The notes below the pieces were generated by a model. The model did no database searches. It was not told where the DNA came from and worked only from the letters and a program-made list of their open reading frames with translations. From Symsagittifera roscoffensis (Eukaryota; Xenacoelomorpha; Acoela; Convolutidae), in the NCBI RefSeq assembly GCF_963678635.1, contig NC_087062.1:8482193-8546192 (forward strand): a stretch of 64,000 nt of DNA, given 5' to 3'. The position numbers and the translations under genes are program-made. Position 1 is the first letter of the stretch; every line of letters starts with the position of its first letter. Below are positions 12,701-23,220 of this stretch, piece after piece.

Positions 12701-14259
12701 GGACATAATATAGAAAGAAAGACAATCACTCCATTAAAATTACGCATTGATGCTATTTAAAAACTTCAACCACCAACAAACAAAAAGAAAATCCAAGAAT
12801 TCCTTGGAATGTTAAATTTCTTAAGCAAATACGTTTATAAAATGTAATTATATTTAAGACCATTCTATAATATCCTCAGACAACAAAATAATTTTGAATG
12901 GAATACTGAACATCAAACACGATTTGAAGAAATTAAAAAACTTTTAACTGAACAAATTTCAAACACAATTCCAGATCCAAATCAACCATTCTATGCAATG
13001 TGCGATGCTTCAAATTGTGGCATCGGCGCAGCATTATTACAATCACACAATGGTACAAATAAAATGAACCTTATATCAGCAAATTCTCGATTATTCACCC
13101 AAGCAGAGCTACGACTCTCAACTTTAATGAGAGAATGTACAGCTATAATTTATACACTTACAGAATATGAATTTCTGATACTTGGATCAAAACATCCAAC
13201 AGTTCTATTCACAGATCATAAACCAATCATTTTTCTCTTTACACAGAAGTCAAATCCAAATCACCGAGTTTATAGATTTCAATTAATTCTAATGAAATTT
13301 CAAAACTTACATATAGTCTGGACAGCAGCAAAGAATCTTGCATTACCAGATACGTTAAGTCGAAATACACCACCTGAATTACTTACACGAAAAACTACAG
13401 TTGAAATACCCAAAAATATAAAATTTTACTTGGCAGAAAACAAAACATCACCCCGACTAGAATGCAAATTTGCAGTAAAAACTGACATTGAACAATCACA
13501 GATAAATAACCTACAACACTTCCCACTTTACTTAGATTGCGAAGATAACCACTACGAAGTTGATCTACTTGGAACATCAACTTTCAAACCGATTCCATAC
13601 TCACAATGGATGAAAAATAACACCCAACAAAAACGAGTAAAACAACACTCGCATATAAAAGAACTTTTTCCGTTAATTGAAAAAGAAAATTTAACTGATA
13701 AAATAAATTTATCAGGACCACAAACAAATGATTCAAAATACACAATAAATCAAGTTTTTGACCTCCATGACCCAATTGACACAATTCTTTTATCTAAATT
13801 AGAAATTGAAAACATTTTTCTCCCTCCAACAGATAAAATTACAATAAATACCTTGAAACAATATCAAAATCTTGACCCAGTAATTAGACAACTAAAATCA
13901 TGGCACAAATACAAAACTAAGCCCGTAAAAGGAGATACCACAATTTTAGGAAATAAAACACTCCTTCGATATTTTCGAAAATTTAATAATACAACAATTA
14001 ATGAAAACACAGACCTTCTAGAATATCAATTACATGAATCTACTGTTCGCTGTTTCCCTTTAAGTATGATCCTCATAGCTTTTAACATTTCACATACACA
14101 AAACATTAAAGGACACTCTGGATCAGAGAAAACATATTCAAATTTCATACAAAATGTTTATTTCCCAAATGCACCAATTTGCATAAAAGTACTATATTTT
14201 TAAGTTTATATTTTAACCATCGTATTTCATTCGATACAAAAGGACCAATTTCACCATCA
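9712..14259 (+). repeat. Second copy of the gag-pol segment of element 1
   Basis: It repeats 5104-9707 at an offset of 4608 bases at its start, with scattered substitutions and small indels. It includes the nucleocapsid-like region (from 9981), protease (DSGA near 11037), RT (11540-12688, YLDDV near 12559) and RNase H (from 12998). Stops at 11001-11003 and 12686-12688 match those in copy 1, but the TAA at 6831 does not (here CAA). Private damage includes frameshifts near 10440 and 10935, a stop near 12757 and another near 12845. A deletion of about 78 bp near 14195 removes the two cysteines of the integrase zinc module. After 14259 the element continues uniquely. Confidence 0.88.
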
Positions 14260-15522
14260 TCTGAAGGAAACTCCTACATTATGGTAATTGTTGACGCATT
14301 TACACATTATGTAGCACTTAACCCAGTACCACATTGTAACGCTTATTACGCTTACACAACACTTTATGAACACTGGATAGCCAAGTTCGGATTACCCGAA
14401 ATTTTAGTTACAGACAACGGTACAGAATTCATAAATAATGAAATCATCACACTATGTCATTTATATAACATTAAGCACAAACCGCGTACATCTCATGCAC
14501 CTTGGACAAACGGTTTAGTCGAAGGTATGAACCGTTCACTACAAGAATATCTTAGATGTATCATAAATGGAAATGATACAAGATACACCGAATGGTCAGC
14601 AGATGTAAAATTATTTCCCTAAGCATATAATTCACAAATCACGACAACTTTAGGAATGTCATCATATGAAATGGTTTTTAATCAAAAGCCACGTAAACCA
14701 ATTATGTTTACAGCAAACTCTCATAAAAATGCACAAGGTCATTGTCAACCGAATAAAGACTCAATTTGTTATAACCTACCTTTACACACACATGATGAAG
14801 ATCATTTTCATCACCCATAAATCCTTAAATTAGCCTCCAGTACACACACCGAATGGATTTTAAATAGAGATAAAAAACACAACGAAATTTACCAAAAAGT
14901 AACAAAAAAATTGTTACAAAGACGAAACATTAACGAACAAATAAATTCACGCTTTACACCAGCCTCCGAATTAAAAAAATTGGAACATTTGTCTTAATAC
15001 CAAATTTTAATACACAAAAAGGAATTTCTGAAAATATTACAACCCCTTCGTAAAGGACCATACCAAATAATTGCCAAACCTACTGACGTAACATATAAAA
15101 TCACCGATTCAGACCAAAAAAAAATTGTTCAACATCGAAACAATCTATTACCTTATTACCCAAAAGAATACGCACTACGCGAACTAACTCAATTAAATTC
15201 TTTCACAGGTTTAAAAGTTATTCAAAATCACCCACATATGGAAATTGAAATAAATGAACAAAATGACCTTCACCTTGAAAAACAAAATAAAAAATCAACT
15301 ACAGCCAAAAACAATACAAAAAAGCTAGATCAAAATATACCTCAAAAAGAAAGAAAAAATAGAAGAATGACAGAAAAAATTATACCCCAAGAGCAAGTCG
15401 AGAAATCAGAACATAGAGAGTCATCACGACTTAGAAATCAACCACGCAAAAACTACAAAACATTCATTCCACAATCTAAAATATTAAAGAAAGTTGAATT
15501 TCAAAAACAGCTTTATTTTTAA
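14179..15522 (+). pseudogene. Integrase core and C-terminal tail of element 1
   Basis: The DDE core is recognisable: the first Asp in FDTKGP, the second in VTDNGTEF and the Glu in LVEGMNRS, a retroviral-type integrase (rve fold) that would insert the cDNA. The frame stops at 14620-14622, near 14818 and near 14996, but the same frame stays recognisable to 15522. The tail has a small beta-rich segment (GPYQIIAKPT) like the C-terminal DNA-binding domain of gypsy integrases, and ends in a Lys/Glu/Arg-rich stretch. Only this end of the element has the core; copy 1 lost it at the duplication junction. Confidence 0.8.
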
Positions 15523-16287
15523 AAATAATCTTTGCACCTCTGAAACATTTTGAACTTTCATTTTTCAAAATAACATGCTGACAAACACGCAGCGATTCTA
15601 GTTCAAAATTAGCCAATAGGATTCATTCAATCCGTCACCTTCTATAACTCTAACACAAACCAATTAGACGAAAATATTAACCTCCAGGCATATCTATAAT
15701 TAGAACTTTACAACCTCCAGGTCAAAAATAAGCAAACCACTCAAACTTGACAACTAAAATAAATACCACCATAATATCATAACCCTCCCTTATCTAATAA
15801 CGCAAAGATCAACAGTATTTTCCCAACTCAGACCTCAAAAACCCCCCAAATAAAAATGTTAAATTAGCCTAAAGTAAAAGTACGACCATATTAATTTAGC
15901 CTTAAGTACAAAAATCTCAAAAATACCCCAGATCACCTGACACATAAAAATACATTGCCCCAAACAACAAAAAATATTCGATCAAGAAGCCATTTCCTAA
16001 ATGCTCTTCTCTCGATCAGTCAACATAATTTTCAACATTTTCATAAACTTTTTAACAATATTTAAAATTTTATTCATATTTCTTTTTGATACCTTTGAAG
16101 CTTTTGTAATAATCTTAATCATTTTTTGCAATATTTTTTAAATTTTCTATTCCCTATTTGAAATATATCTCCAACACAAGATATTTCACCTATAAATATT
16201 TTTAGCTTTGTTACACTAAAAAATGAAATTCTCGATTTTCTAGGATGGCCCTATTACATCTTAGAAAAATTAACTATCTTATACGCA
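15523..16287 (+). other. Spacer between pol and downstream ORFs of element 1
   Basis: A/C-rich at first, then T-rich from about 16020. No ORF is supported. A splice acceptor or promoter for the downstream ORFs could lie here, but none is evident. Confidence 0.4.
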
Positions 16288-16875
16288 ATGTTTAACTTTA
16301 TAGGATTTCTTTTTTCACTTTTAAAAGGAATCCATAATACATGCGCTATACACACACAAGTAAATAGACAAGCAAGTGTAGCACGCATACTATTTGCAGG
16401 ATTTTTTGGAATTTTTTCATCATCAATAAACAAAATTCTTCTAGACGCACAAATAAAAGAATATAACACAAAAATAGCGACAAGACAGAACACGTACGAC
16501 GAAGAACATAATAATATAGAAGTAACGCCTACAGCACCACAGTTGCCACCCATACCACATAACCATCCATTATCCTTAGTCCCACGAAATTTCCGAAACT
16601 TAGCATTAACACATAATCCAAATTTTAGACCAAACATATCGCAAAGTCCCATACAACATATAATGACACATCATTCACAAGATGAAAATACATATGAACA
16701 AATTATCGAACAACCCCATACCACCGCTTTTCAGTCTCAAAATAATAATTTTTTAGCCCACGATGAGCCGACAACTTGGATCCCTACACCGCTCAAATTC
16801 CCATCCAAGCAACCTCAACACTCCAATTACAATAATTCCACTTTTTGCTTTCCCGCCACCCGATTTCCCAAATAG
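16288..16875 (+). CDS. Unrecognised ORF after pol, two hydrophobic N-terminal segments (element 1)
   Basis: An intact ORF of 195 codons sits in the position where some gypsy elements carry an envelope-like gene. Two hydrophobic segments lie near the N-terminus (residues about 2-13 and 31-50). The rest is polar and rich in Pro, His, Asn and Gln. There is no Cys-rich ectodomain, fusion-peptide or furin-type motif that I can recognise, so I do not call it an envelope. The next ORF overlaps its last 113 bases in another frame. It could be the start of a longer protein continued by a frameshift. Confidence 0.5.
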   Translation: MFNFIGFLFSLLKGIHNTCAIHTQVNRQASVARILFAGFFGIFSSSINKILLDAQIKEYNTKIATRQNTYDEEHNNIEVTPTAPQLPPIPHNHPLSLVPRNFRNLALTHNPNFRPNISQSPIQHIMTHHSQDENTYEQIIEQPHTTAFQSQNNNFLAHDEPTTWIPTPLKFPSKQPQHSNYNNSTFCFPATRFPK

Positions 16876-17725
16876 TAATATAACATCAAGCATGAATTCA
16901 GACACTAATTCAGATATTTCAGTTTTATACTCCATTTCACAACTCAATAACCCTAATATAGAAACCCCTGATGAATTTGCAGACTCTGAACCAACTCCAT
17001 CCAATAATTTTCAAACCAACTCCTCAGTTTTTTCAAAACCCCCTTTTCAACCAATCCCACCAAATAACCCACTCCCGTCCATTTCTACCCCCTCTTATGC
17101 TTCACAAGTAACCCCAACCTACTCTTCATTTCATTCAGACCGATCATCCAATTATCCAGATATTCCCCAAATCTCCCAAGAACTCGATAATTTTATCACC
17201 CTACAACAACAACTATTACACCCTAACACCCTCACTATAAATCAGATTTCTTCCACAATAGAATCCTCAAACCCACCTACCCCTACACCCTCTTCAGCTT
17301 ATACTGCATCATTAGCACAATCATCCACATCCACCGAATCATCAAATAGCACTATTAGAGCTTATCGCACTTTTAAAAGAAAATTCCCAAACTATCCATT
17401 CCCAACCAAACCAGGAACAGCCCGTGAATATATTAATCATCCACATCACACCAACACGAAAGATTTCCCAGCAATCAACCTACCTTCATTTCCACAAAAT
17501 ACTTTAAACACCCCTCACGAGACTAACGACACACGTAGTTTTGTAGATGAACAAGTTTTAATGCCTACACTTCATTGGACATCATATTATCATTTTACTA
17601 ATCCCCTTTGCCTGCCACTATCTAATACACATAACGATATAGAAAGGAATAAAGACACGCTATATCGACTCACCACACCACTAACACATAGACAATTTAC
17701 TTATATAGGATATAAAAATCACTAA
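16763..17725 (+). CDS. Pro/Ser/Thr/Asn-rich ORF after pol (element 1)
   Basis: An open frame of 320 codons of low complexity, dominated by Pro, Ser, Asn and Thr, likely disordered or mucin-like. From about residue 210 it becomes more ordinary (KRKFPNYPFPTKPG). It overlaps the previous ORF and ends in TAA directly before another open frame. No family is recognised. Overlap in two frames on both sides suggests either decay of one long ORF or programmed shifts. Confidence 0.5.
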   Translation: MSRQLGSLHRSNSHPSNLNTPITIIPLFAFPPPDFPNSNITSSMNSDTNSDISVLYSISQLNNPNIETPDEFADSEPTPSNNFQTNSSVFSKPPFQPIPPNNPLPSISTPSYASQVTPTYSSFHSDRSSNYPDIPQISQELDNFITLQQQLLHPNTLTINQISSTIESSNPPTPTPSSAYTASLAQSSTSTESSNSTIRAYRTFKRKFPNYPFPTKPGTAREYINHPHHTNTKDFPAINLPSFPQNTLNTPHETNDTRSFVDEQVLMPTLHWTSYYHFTNPLCLPLSNTHNDIERNKDTLYRLTTPLTHRQFTYIGYKNH

Positions 17726-18435
17726 AATTTTTCACTGCACCCCGAGCTAACGAATTTACACTAGAATATTACGACCATAATATCATCCGAACTAATCAAG
17801 ACCAATTTTTAGATGACAACCGCTTCGCTAACCCACAACTAACAGAAAATTTTTTCATCAAAACACCATATGTATTCACACTCAATATATTTGATCGAAA
17901 ATATGATCACATCATTTCTGAAGCACTAACTGACATGCAAGCTTACGAAAGTTTTAAAGAAAAATTTCAATTATTTTCGCTAACCTTCCACTTCCTTGCA
18001 CCACATGAACGCAATTTGCACTGCTCACACGACATTATGTTACGCACTAAACAAACCCACACATATACATATTATCGCTTCATACAAAATCATTTTGGTC
18101 TACACACTCCATCAAGACAACCACACCACCGTTTTCAGTTTCTTAATTCGAAGTACACTTCGCCATTTTTTCTAAATTTCACATATTGCATCAGAGATAC
18201 TAACCTCTACGGCATCCTCCGCAATTATGACCCAATAACTCAAATGTATATATTTTGTCCCATCACGAAGACCTTTAATGCTGAAGAATCCAGACCCTTC
18301 CTTATCCCACATGAATTTATCCAACCTATAGAAATCCCTATATTAGAATTCATCCATAATACTAATACAATCACAAAATATATAATCTCATTCAAAACAC
18401 ACCTTATGAGTTTGCAGTTGGCACCGAAGAACTAA
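17725..18435 (+). CDS. Unrecognised ORF after pol, third segment (element 1)
   Basis: The frame is open from 17725 to a stop at 18433-18435, with the first ATG at 17935. The composition is that of a folded protein (aromatic, His and Phe-rich), unlike the preceding Pro/Ser-rich frame. It starts at the very base where that frame stops, so a single-base shift would link them. Function unknown. Confidence 0.45.
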   Translation, partial: KFFTAPRANEFTLEYYDHNIIRTNQDQFLDDNRFANPQLTENFFIKTPYVFTLNIFDRKYDHIISEALTDMQAYESFKEKFQLFSLTFHFLAPHERNLHCSHDIMLRTKQTHTYTYYRFIQNHFGLHTPSRQPHHRFQFLNSKYTSPFFLNFTYCIRDTNLYGILRNYDPITQMYIFCPITKTFNAEESRPFLIPHEFIQPIEIPILEFIHNTNTITKYIISFKTHLMSLQLAPKN

Positions 18436-20171
18436 AAACTATTAAAGCACTTCAATTGCTTTGGCCACTGCTTCAAACTAAAAACATCATTCGCATACTA
18501 GCAAAATTACTAACAAATTCAGACATGATACACGACATCTTACCCCACGGTTTTTTCCCCGACGACTAACAGGTAAGTATAATTTATACATATTCTTCAC
18601 TAATAAATTTAAATTAATACTAACCATTCTTTACTCATGTCTCATTTAGATTTTGAGTCTTCATCCCACGATCATCTGCAAAAAACAGAAAAGAAAAATA
18701 AAAAATTTGTTAAAATTCTTCTAAATTCAATTAATATTTTGCACTAGATAAATATAATAAAATTCATACGAATGTAGTAAATTAATTTATAAATTGTTTC
18801 CCCAAAAGCAGTAAATTTCATAATGATGAAAATTTGTAACTTAACGTTTCCCCAAAAACTAGCAGTAAAATTAAAATTCTATGTAGTAAATTGATAAAAT
18901 AAAAATGCAGTACTAACTTTTTGATATTTTCATTCACTCGCACAGGAATTCTATCCAAACTCGTACAGCTCGCCCACGAAGAATTGTTTAAATAATGAAT
19001 TTCAGTTTCCAGTTTTCACACTCAACAACTCTAACACAAGATAACAAGTTTCAAACTTTCCTTTAACCCGGTTGGAAAGGAATTATATACTAAATCAAAC
19101 TAACCAACGCAGCCTACTAAACACCACAAATCATAAAATAACAGCATGACTAAGAAAAGAAAACCAACGGTACCCAAACCGGATTAATCCAGTTTATAAC
19201 TGGATAATTTATTCTTTTGAAGACTATTACAAAGTCTAAGAAAGAAATAATAAAACACAAAAAAGTCGAAAGTCAAACCCATAACAAAAACAATTTGATT
19301 TTTAAAAAAAAGGACACAACCAACGGAACATAAGAAAGAACACCATAAACCCAACATAAAACGTTATCACATAACAGGACCTCTCACAGAAACCGCACGA
19401 AATCATACTCCCACTCTTGGCCTAACCCACCAGAGAGGACGTCCTGAGCATGCTCTATAGCCGGCCTAACCCACCGCGCAACATCCACGCTTTGTGACCA
19501 CACTTCTATTTTTAATAAGAGGTACTCAAGGGTGAGTAACTCTTCAAAATAACCGAACTAAAACAAAAAGCTTTTGTGAAAACGACTGACCAAAATCATA
19601 ATTAAAACACTGAACTAATAAAAATTTTATAAAATGTAAATCATACTTTGCAGTATATAGATCAGCATACAACAACAAAGACGAACATCCAAAGACAAAA
19701 TGACCCCACTACACTCGAAAAAGAATGGCCAACCACAACCAATATGCCGTCCACAATCACAACTCAAAGGATTTAGAGTACGACTTGACTTCGCAGAAAA
19801 GGACTTCATTGAACTAGACCAATGACCACCTCGATGTTCAAGTATACGTACAGATCCGAGTAACCAGGCATCCCCTCCACGCACAATCTCCACGCCATTC
19901 CCAGACGAGGTCGAACACAAAACAAGTTCTCTACATAATACAGAAAAACCCGTCATAGCAAACCATTCTGAAATCAGATTGATTTCGTTGGGAAACACAA
20001 TCGTTGTCACAAGAAGACACAACGATTTATGTCCCTATCTCCAGCATCCTGGAACTTCTCTAACAAGAGAAACCGGACAAGAATACGATGTTTGTCAAAT
20101 ACCAACGTTCATCATCCATCCTTTGAATTGCAGAAAGATAATTCTAAAAAACTCTGTAAAACCCGGATGGG
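18436..20171 (+). other. 3' non-coding region of element 1
   Basis: No supported ORF. Near 18775-18920 short phrases repeat (TGTAGTAAATTRAT, GTTTCCCCAAAA). No clear purine tract precedes the 3' LTR; the adjoining bases are CCCGGATGGG. Confidence 0.4.
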
Positions 20172-20582
20172 TGGAACCTGATCTAAACTATATTTTATGA
20201 TTGGATAAATTAGATATTTTACCACTGTAAAGTATTTAATATTAACCAATCATGATCCATCTAACTAACAACCCACTTATTTGTAAGTGCTGAAATTACT
20301 TGTAATTTCAGCACCAGAGAGATTTGAATTTAACTTAGAAATTAGTTGTCTCTCCAAGCGAACTTCAGCAGCCGCAACAAACCAGTATACCCTTAGATCT
20401 ATTGAGCCTAGCAGAGACTAGTTAAACACCCTGAGACTAGAAAGTATAAGAGTAAGATTAGGATCGGTATTAGACTAAGAAGTTGCACGAATCTATCCGG
20501 CCGAAAATAAGATAGCGTGACGAGCAGACGGTGTACCCTATCCGAAATTACTCTATGAGTTAACCACTTTGGTCCTAACTCA
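20172..20582 (+). repeat. 3' LTR of element 1 (full-length form)
   Basis: It starts TGGAACC and ends CTAACTCA, and is followed by the AAGG duplication at 20583-20586. It is 411 bp against 241 bp for the 5' copy. The extra block is about 20395-20565. Confidence 0.82.
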
Positions 20583-20622
20583 AAGGGGACCCTTTGGTTG
20601 GCGAGGGGGTCAAATCCCTGAA
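20583..20622 (-). repeat. Dispersed repeat R2, right part, resumed after element 1
   Basis: The segment AAGGGGACCCTTTGG..GAGGGGGTCAAATCCCTGA matches the reverse complement of about 50745-50786 and continues R2 from 814 across the insertion. Confidence 0.75.
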
Positions 20623-22051
20623 CTTCTGTCTATGGAGGTCAACCTGGGTAAATTGCGATGCACTTTTAGTCTTTTAGTTTCCGATATCTAAACACCCTCC
20701 TCCCCCCTAATAAATAGGATTACAGAAAAACATCTCCCATAAAAACTAAAACAAAGCAATTAGGCCTACCAAAAAATGTATAAAAAAAACGCGATAAAAG
20801 TTATCAACCTTGAAAGTATTATGATTGTCAGCCCTAAAAAAGTGATAAAATCACAATTCTTATTTTTAAACATCAACTAACTTTGCGGTTTGTTTGAACT
20901 TTCAAATGTTCGTAGACTCTGTGAGGTGCAGCTAGCCTTCAGCTAAAGGAAACGGACGTTTCTATCACACGGGTACTTTTTACGGGAAAAGAGTCTTGTA
21001 ATCGATATGATAACATTTGCTAATCGCAATTTTAAAAAACTCTTATTGCAAAATTATTTGATTTTAGCCAGATAAACGAAATTTTTTAAAAAAAATCTCC
21101 CCCCTCGAATAAATCCTAGATCACCCCTGATATTTAGGCTAATATGAATTAATTTGCAGCAAATCCAGATGCACAACTGCTGCATAAGATAATGACGGCA
21201 ATTTGGTAAATTTTCTGTTTCATAACTGGAAATAAAACTTTTAAAATGTTGGTTGAAAAATGGAAAAAAAGCCAGACTATATGTGATGTAGCGGAGGTTG
21301 TGTGGAATGGGGCGTGGAAGGTGGATTGGTTGGTATTGAAGTTTGTTGGGTGAAGGTGTTTACCTGGATGAACTTGTTCGTTGGGTTGGGTTTTAGTTTT
21401 GCAGAAAGGTGCATCAAAAAATAGAATAAATTTTTCATATTTGCAAAATATAATAAATTTTTACGGAGTTTATGAACAAAAAAAATCAAATATAACGAAA
21501 AAAAAATGGTTTTTATTCGATTGTAACAGATTATGATAGATTTTCGAATGTTGAATATAACCGATTAAAAACCCCTAAAAATCCATTTTTTGGTTGAATG
21601 GATCACGAAAACCGTTATATGGGTTAAGTATTTTGCAGATATAATCCAAGGTTGATTATTTCTTATGAAATTTTAGTGCGGCATCATCAAATATGCCAAT
21701 ATAAGAATATGCTTTTAACTAGATTTCAGTGCCAAATCTTGATTACTTGCGCTCGTTTTGCTTATAAATTGTATCTCTATTGGTTCCGATCATTTTGAAA
21801 ATGAGGAGGAACTTGGTATTGGGTGTTTTGGTTTGTTTTTTGTCTCAATTTTTTTTGTTTTTCACTTAAAATCAGGTACCACAAATAATCATTGGAATGG
21901 GTCGAGTGTTATATACAGGTGATCCAATTTTTCGAATCAGTCGTGGTTCCATGTCTGAAAGATATTTCAAAAACGTTCACTTAGATTCGATAAAATGCTT
22001 TGAGAAAGTTTTCGCTTCTCAGACTAAAATTAAACTGATTTTTGTATCTAT
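20623..22051. other. Intergenic spacer between elements 1 and 2
   Basis: No gene is supported. It holds a C-run near 20699, a short R2-like end at about 21085-21135 (CCCCCCTCGA..AAATCCTAGATCA), and repeat R3 at 21740-21915. The open frames seen are short and of biased composition. Confidence 0.5.
21740..21915 (+). repeat. Repeat R3, matching the intron of gene A in inverse orientation
   Basis: The segment through GGTACCACAAATAATCATTGG and GGGTCGAGTG matches the reverse complement of about 34096-34235, inside intron 3 of gene A. The best-conserved 30 bases follow AAAATCAG in both copies and look like a splice acceptor plus a short open frame, so it could be a duplicated exon fragment rather than a transposon. 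Confidence 0.55.
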
Positions 22052-22055
22052 GTTT

Positions 22056-22307
22056 TGTTAAAGTCGTAAGCTTGGAAATTCAAAAAGGTTGTTAATAAGT
22101 TTTATTGTACGCAAACTGTTAGGCATCAAATCGAAATCTTACTGCGCTCTTTTATTTCAGATCCCATCGGACATTAGAGATCGCAAGGTCAAGACAGCAG
22201 GTCCCCAGACAGAAAGAAGAATTGATAGCACTTACATAAACTCAAACTGGTGTCTATCTAGAAGAATTGATAGCACTTACATAAACTCAAAACTGGTCCC
22301 TATATCA
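22056..22307 (-). repeat. 3' LTR of element 2
   Basis: Matches 28008-28258 with few differences. It contains a 45-bp direct repeat (22216-22260 and 22261-22302) sharing GAATTGATAGCACTTACATA, which is also present in the other LTR. Confidence 0.88.
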
Positions 22308-22481
22308 TTCGGGCAACCACAAATAAATTTTAGCGTAGATAAAATTTATCAACTTTATGTTACTGTTTTGTACTGTATAAATGTACTAGTTAAGTTTTTA
22401 GTTTTCGTTGAGTTTTCTCACCCGCCAAACCTCTCTTAAGGTTTACTTTTCTCCTTTTTCTCTTCTTGTCGATTCCCTCAT

Positions 22482-23202
22482 TTATGTTCTATGCGGTGGA
22501 TCATAACCCCCCCCCCCCATTTTGTCAACCCCGCGTCTCTGCCGTGTTGATTTTCGCGTCGCCGTTTCGTACTGATTTTTATTGCGTTTTCCAACGACGG
22601 ATCGTGGTGAGTTCACAGTAACCGACGGTACATCCTGTCCTTCGTTCGCCGCACCTATGGTTGGTTCCCTTCGTCCGATTTCCCCACTCACTATCGTAGT
22701 CGTGGTCGTCGTCCTCACTTTCGTCCGCCGAGTATTCCACTATTCGCTGTTTTGTTGATTTTCTTGCATTTTCCATTGCGGTTCGGTCCTTCTCCGCTTT
22801 TCGCTTATATTTATTTGAATCGCGTGGGGCCGGTGTACTAGTTACGTTTCTACTCGGTCCAGGGGTGCACTCCTCGCTTCTATTCCCAATTAGGCTTTCT
22901 TCAGCCGCCGATCTAAAAGACACACCATTCCGCCTTAGTAACGACCCTTTTTCCATTTGCACCGTATGTTTAGTCATTTTTTCAATTTTTCATGGCAAAC
23001 GTTTATACCTCCTTGGGTCCGTTGGATCCGCCTTCCCGGTCCTCTGATACACCGTCGTTGAACTTGTTTTATGCTTTTTCAGCCATGTTGGGGTCTTGGG
23101 TGGGCCTAGTTCCTTGGGGTCCACAACTTCCGGAGCCTTGGGATCCGTTACCACGTCATCGTCCAAAATGATTGGAGCTTTCCTATTTTGAGGGGCGTAC
23201 AC
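22482..23202 (-). pseudogene. C-terminal tail of Pol of element 2
   Basis: The frame follows the integrase core and holds a charged, Ser/Asp/Lys-rich tail: one segment with acidic and proline residues (PKELGPPKTPTW) and one with an acidic patch (SADESEDDDHDYDSE). Such variable tails end many gypsy Pol proteins. A stop and a shift separate the blocks. A C-run at 22507-22518 lies at its end. Confidence 0.6.
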
Positions 23203-23220
23203 TTAGTCACTTCTCTTCTC

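Larger units (their letters stand above)
815..20582 (+). mobile_element. Ty3/gypsy-like LTR retrotransposon, element 1, with internal tandem duplication
   Basis: This is one insertion of about 19.8 kb. Similar sequences at 815-1055 and 20172-20582 begin TGGAACCTG and end CCTAACTCA, with AAGG on both outer sides. Inside, in order, are a primer-binding-site candidate, a 1.7-kb leader, an unrecognised ORF, gag, an Asn/Arg/Ser-rich nucleocapsid-like region, protease, reverse transcriptase, RNase H and integrase, then three unrecognised ORFs. The order protease-RT-RNase H-integrase is that of Ty3/gypsy elements (Metaviridae). Bases 5104-9707 recur as 9712-14259, so most of gag-pol is present twice. 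Several in-frame stops and shifts make it a dead copy as it stands. Confidence 0.9.

Noticed and set aside
9712-14259. Second gag-pol as an independent nested element
   Set aside because: No LTR or target duplication flanks it; it is a direct duplication within one element.
16288-18435. Envelope gene call for the ORFs after pol
   Set aside because: Position fits, but no signal peptide cleavage pattern, cysteine framework or C-terminal anchor can be seen.
19627-20022. 131-codon - strand frame in the 3' region of element 1
   Set aside because: Opposite to the element, no recognised motif, and lies in the element's untranslated region.
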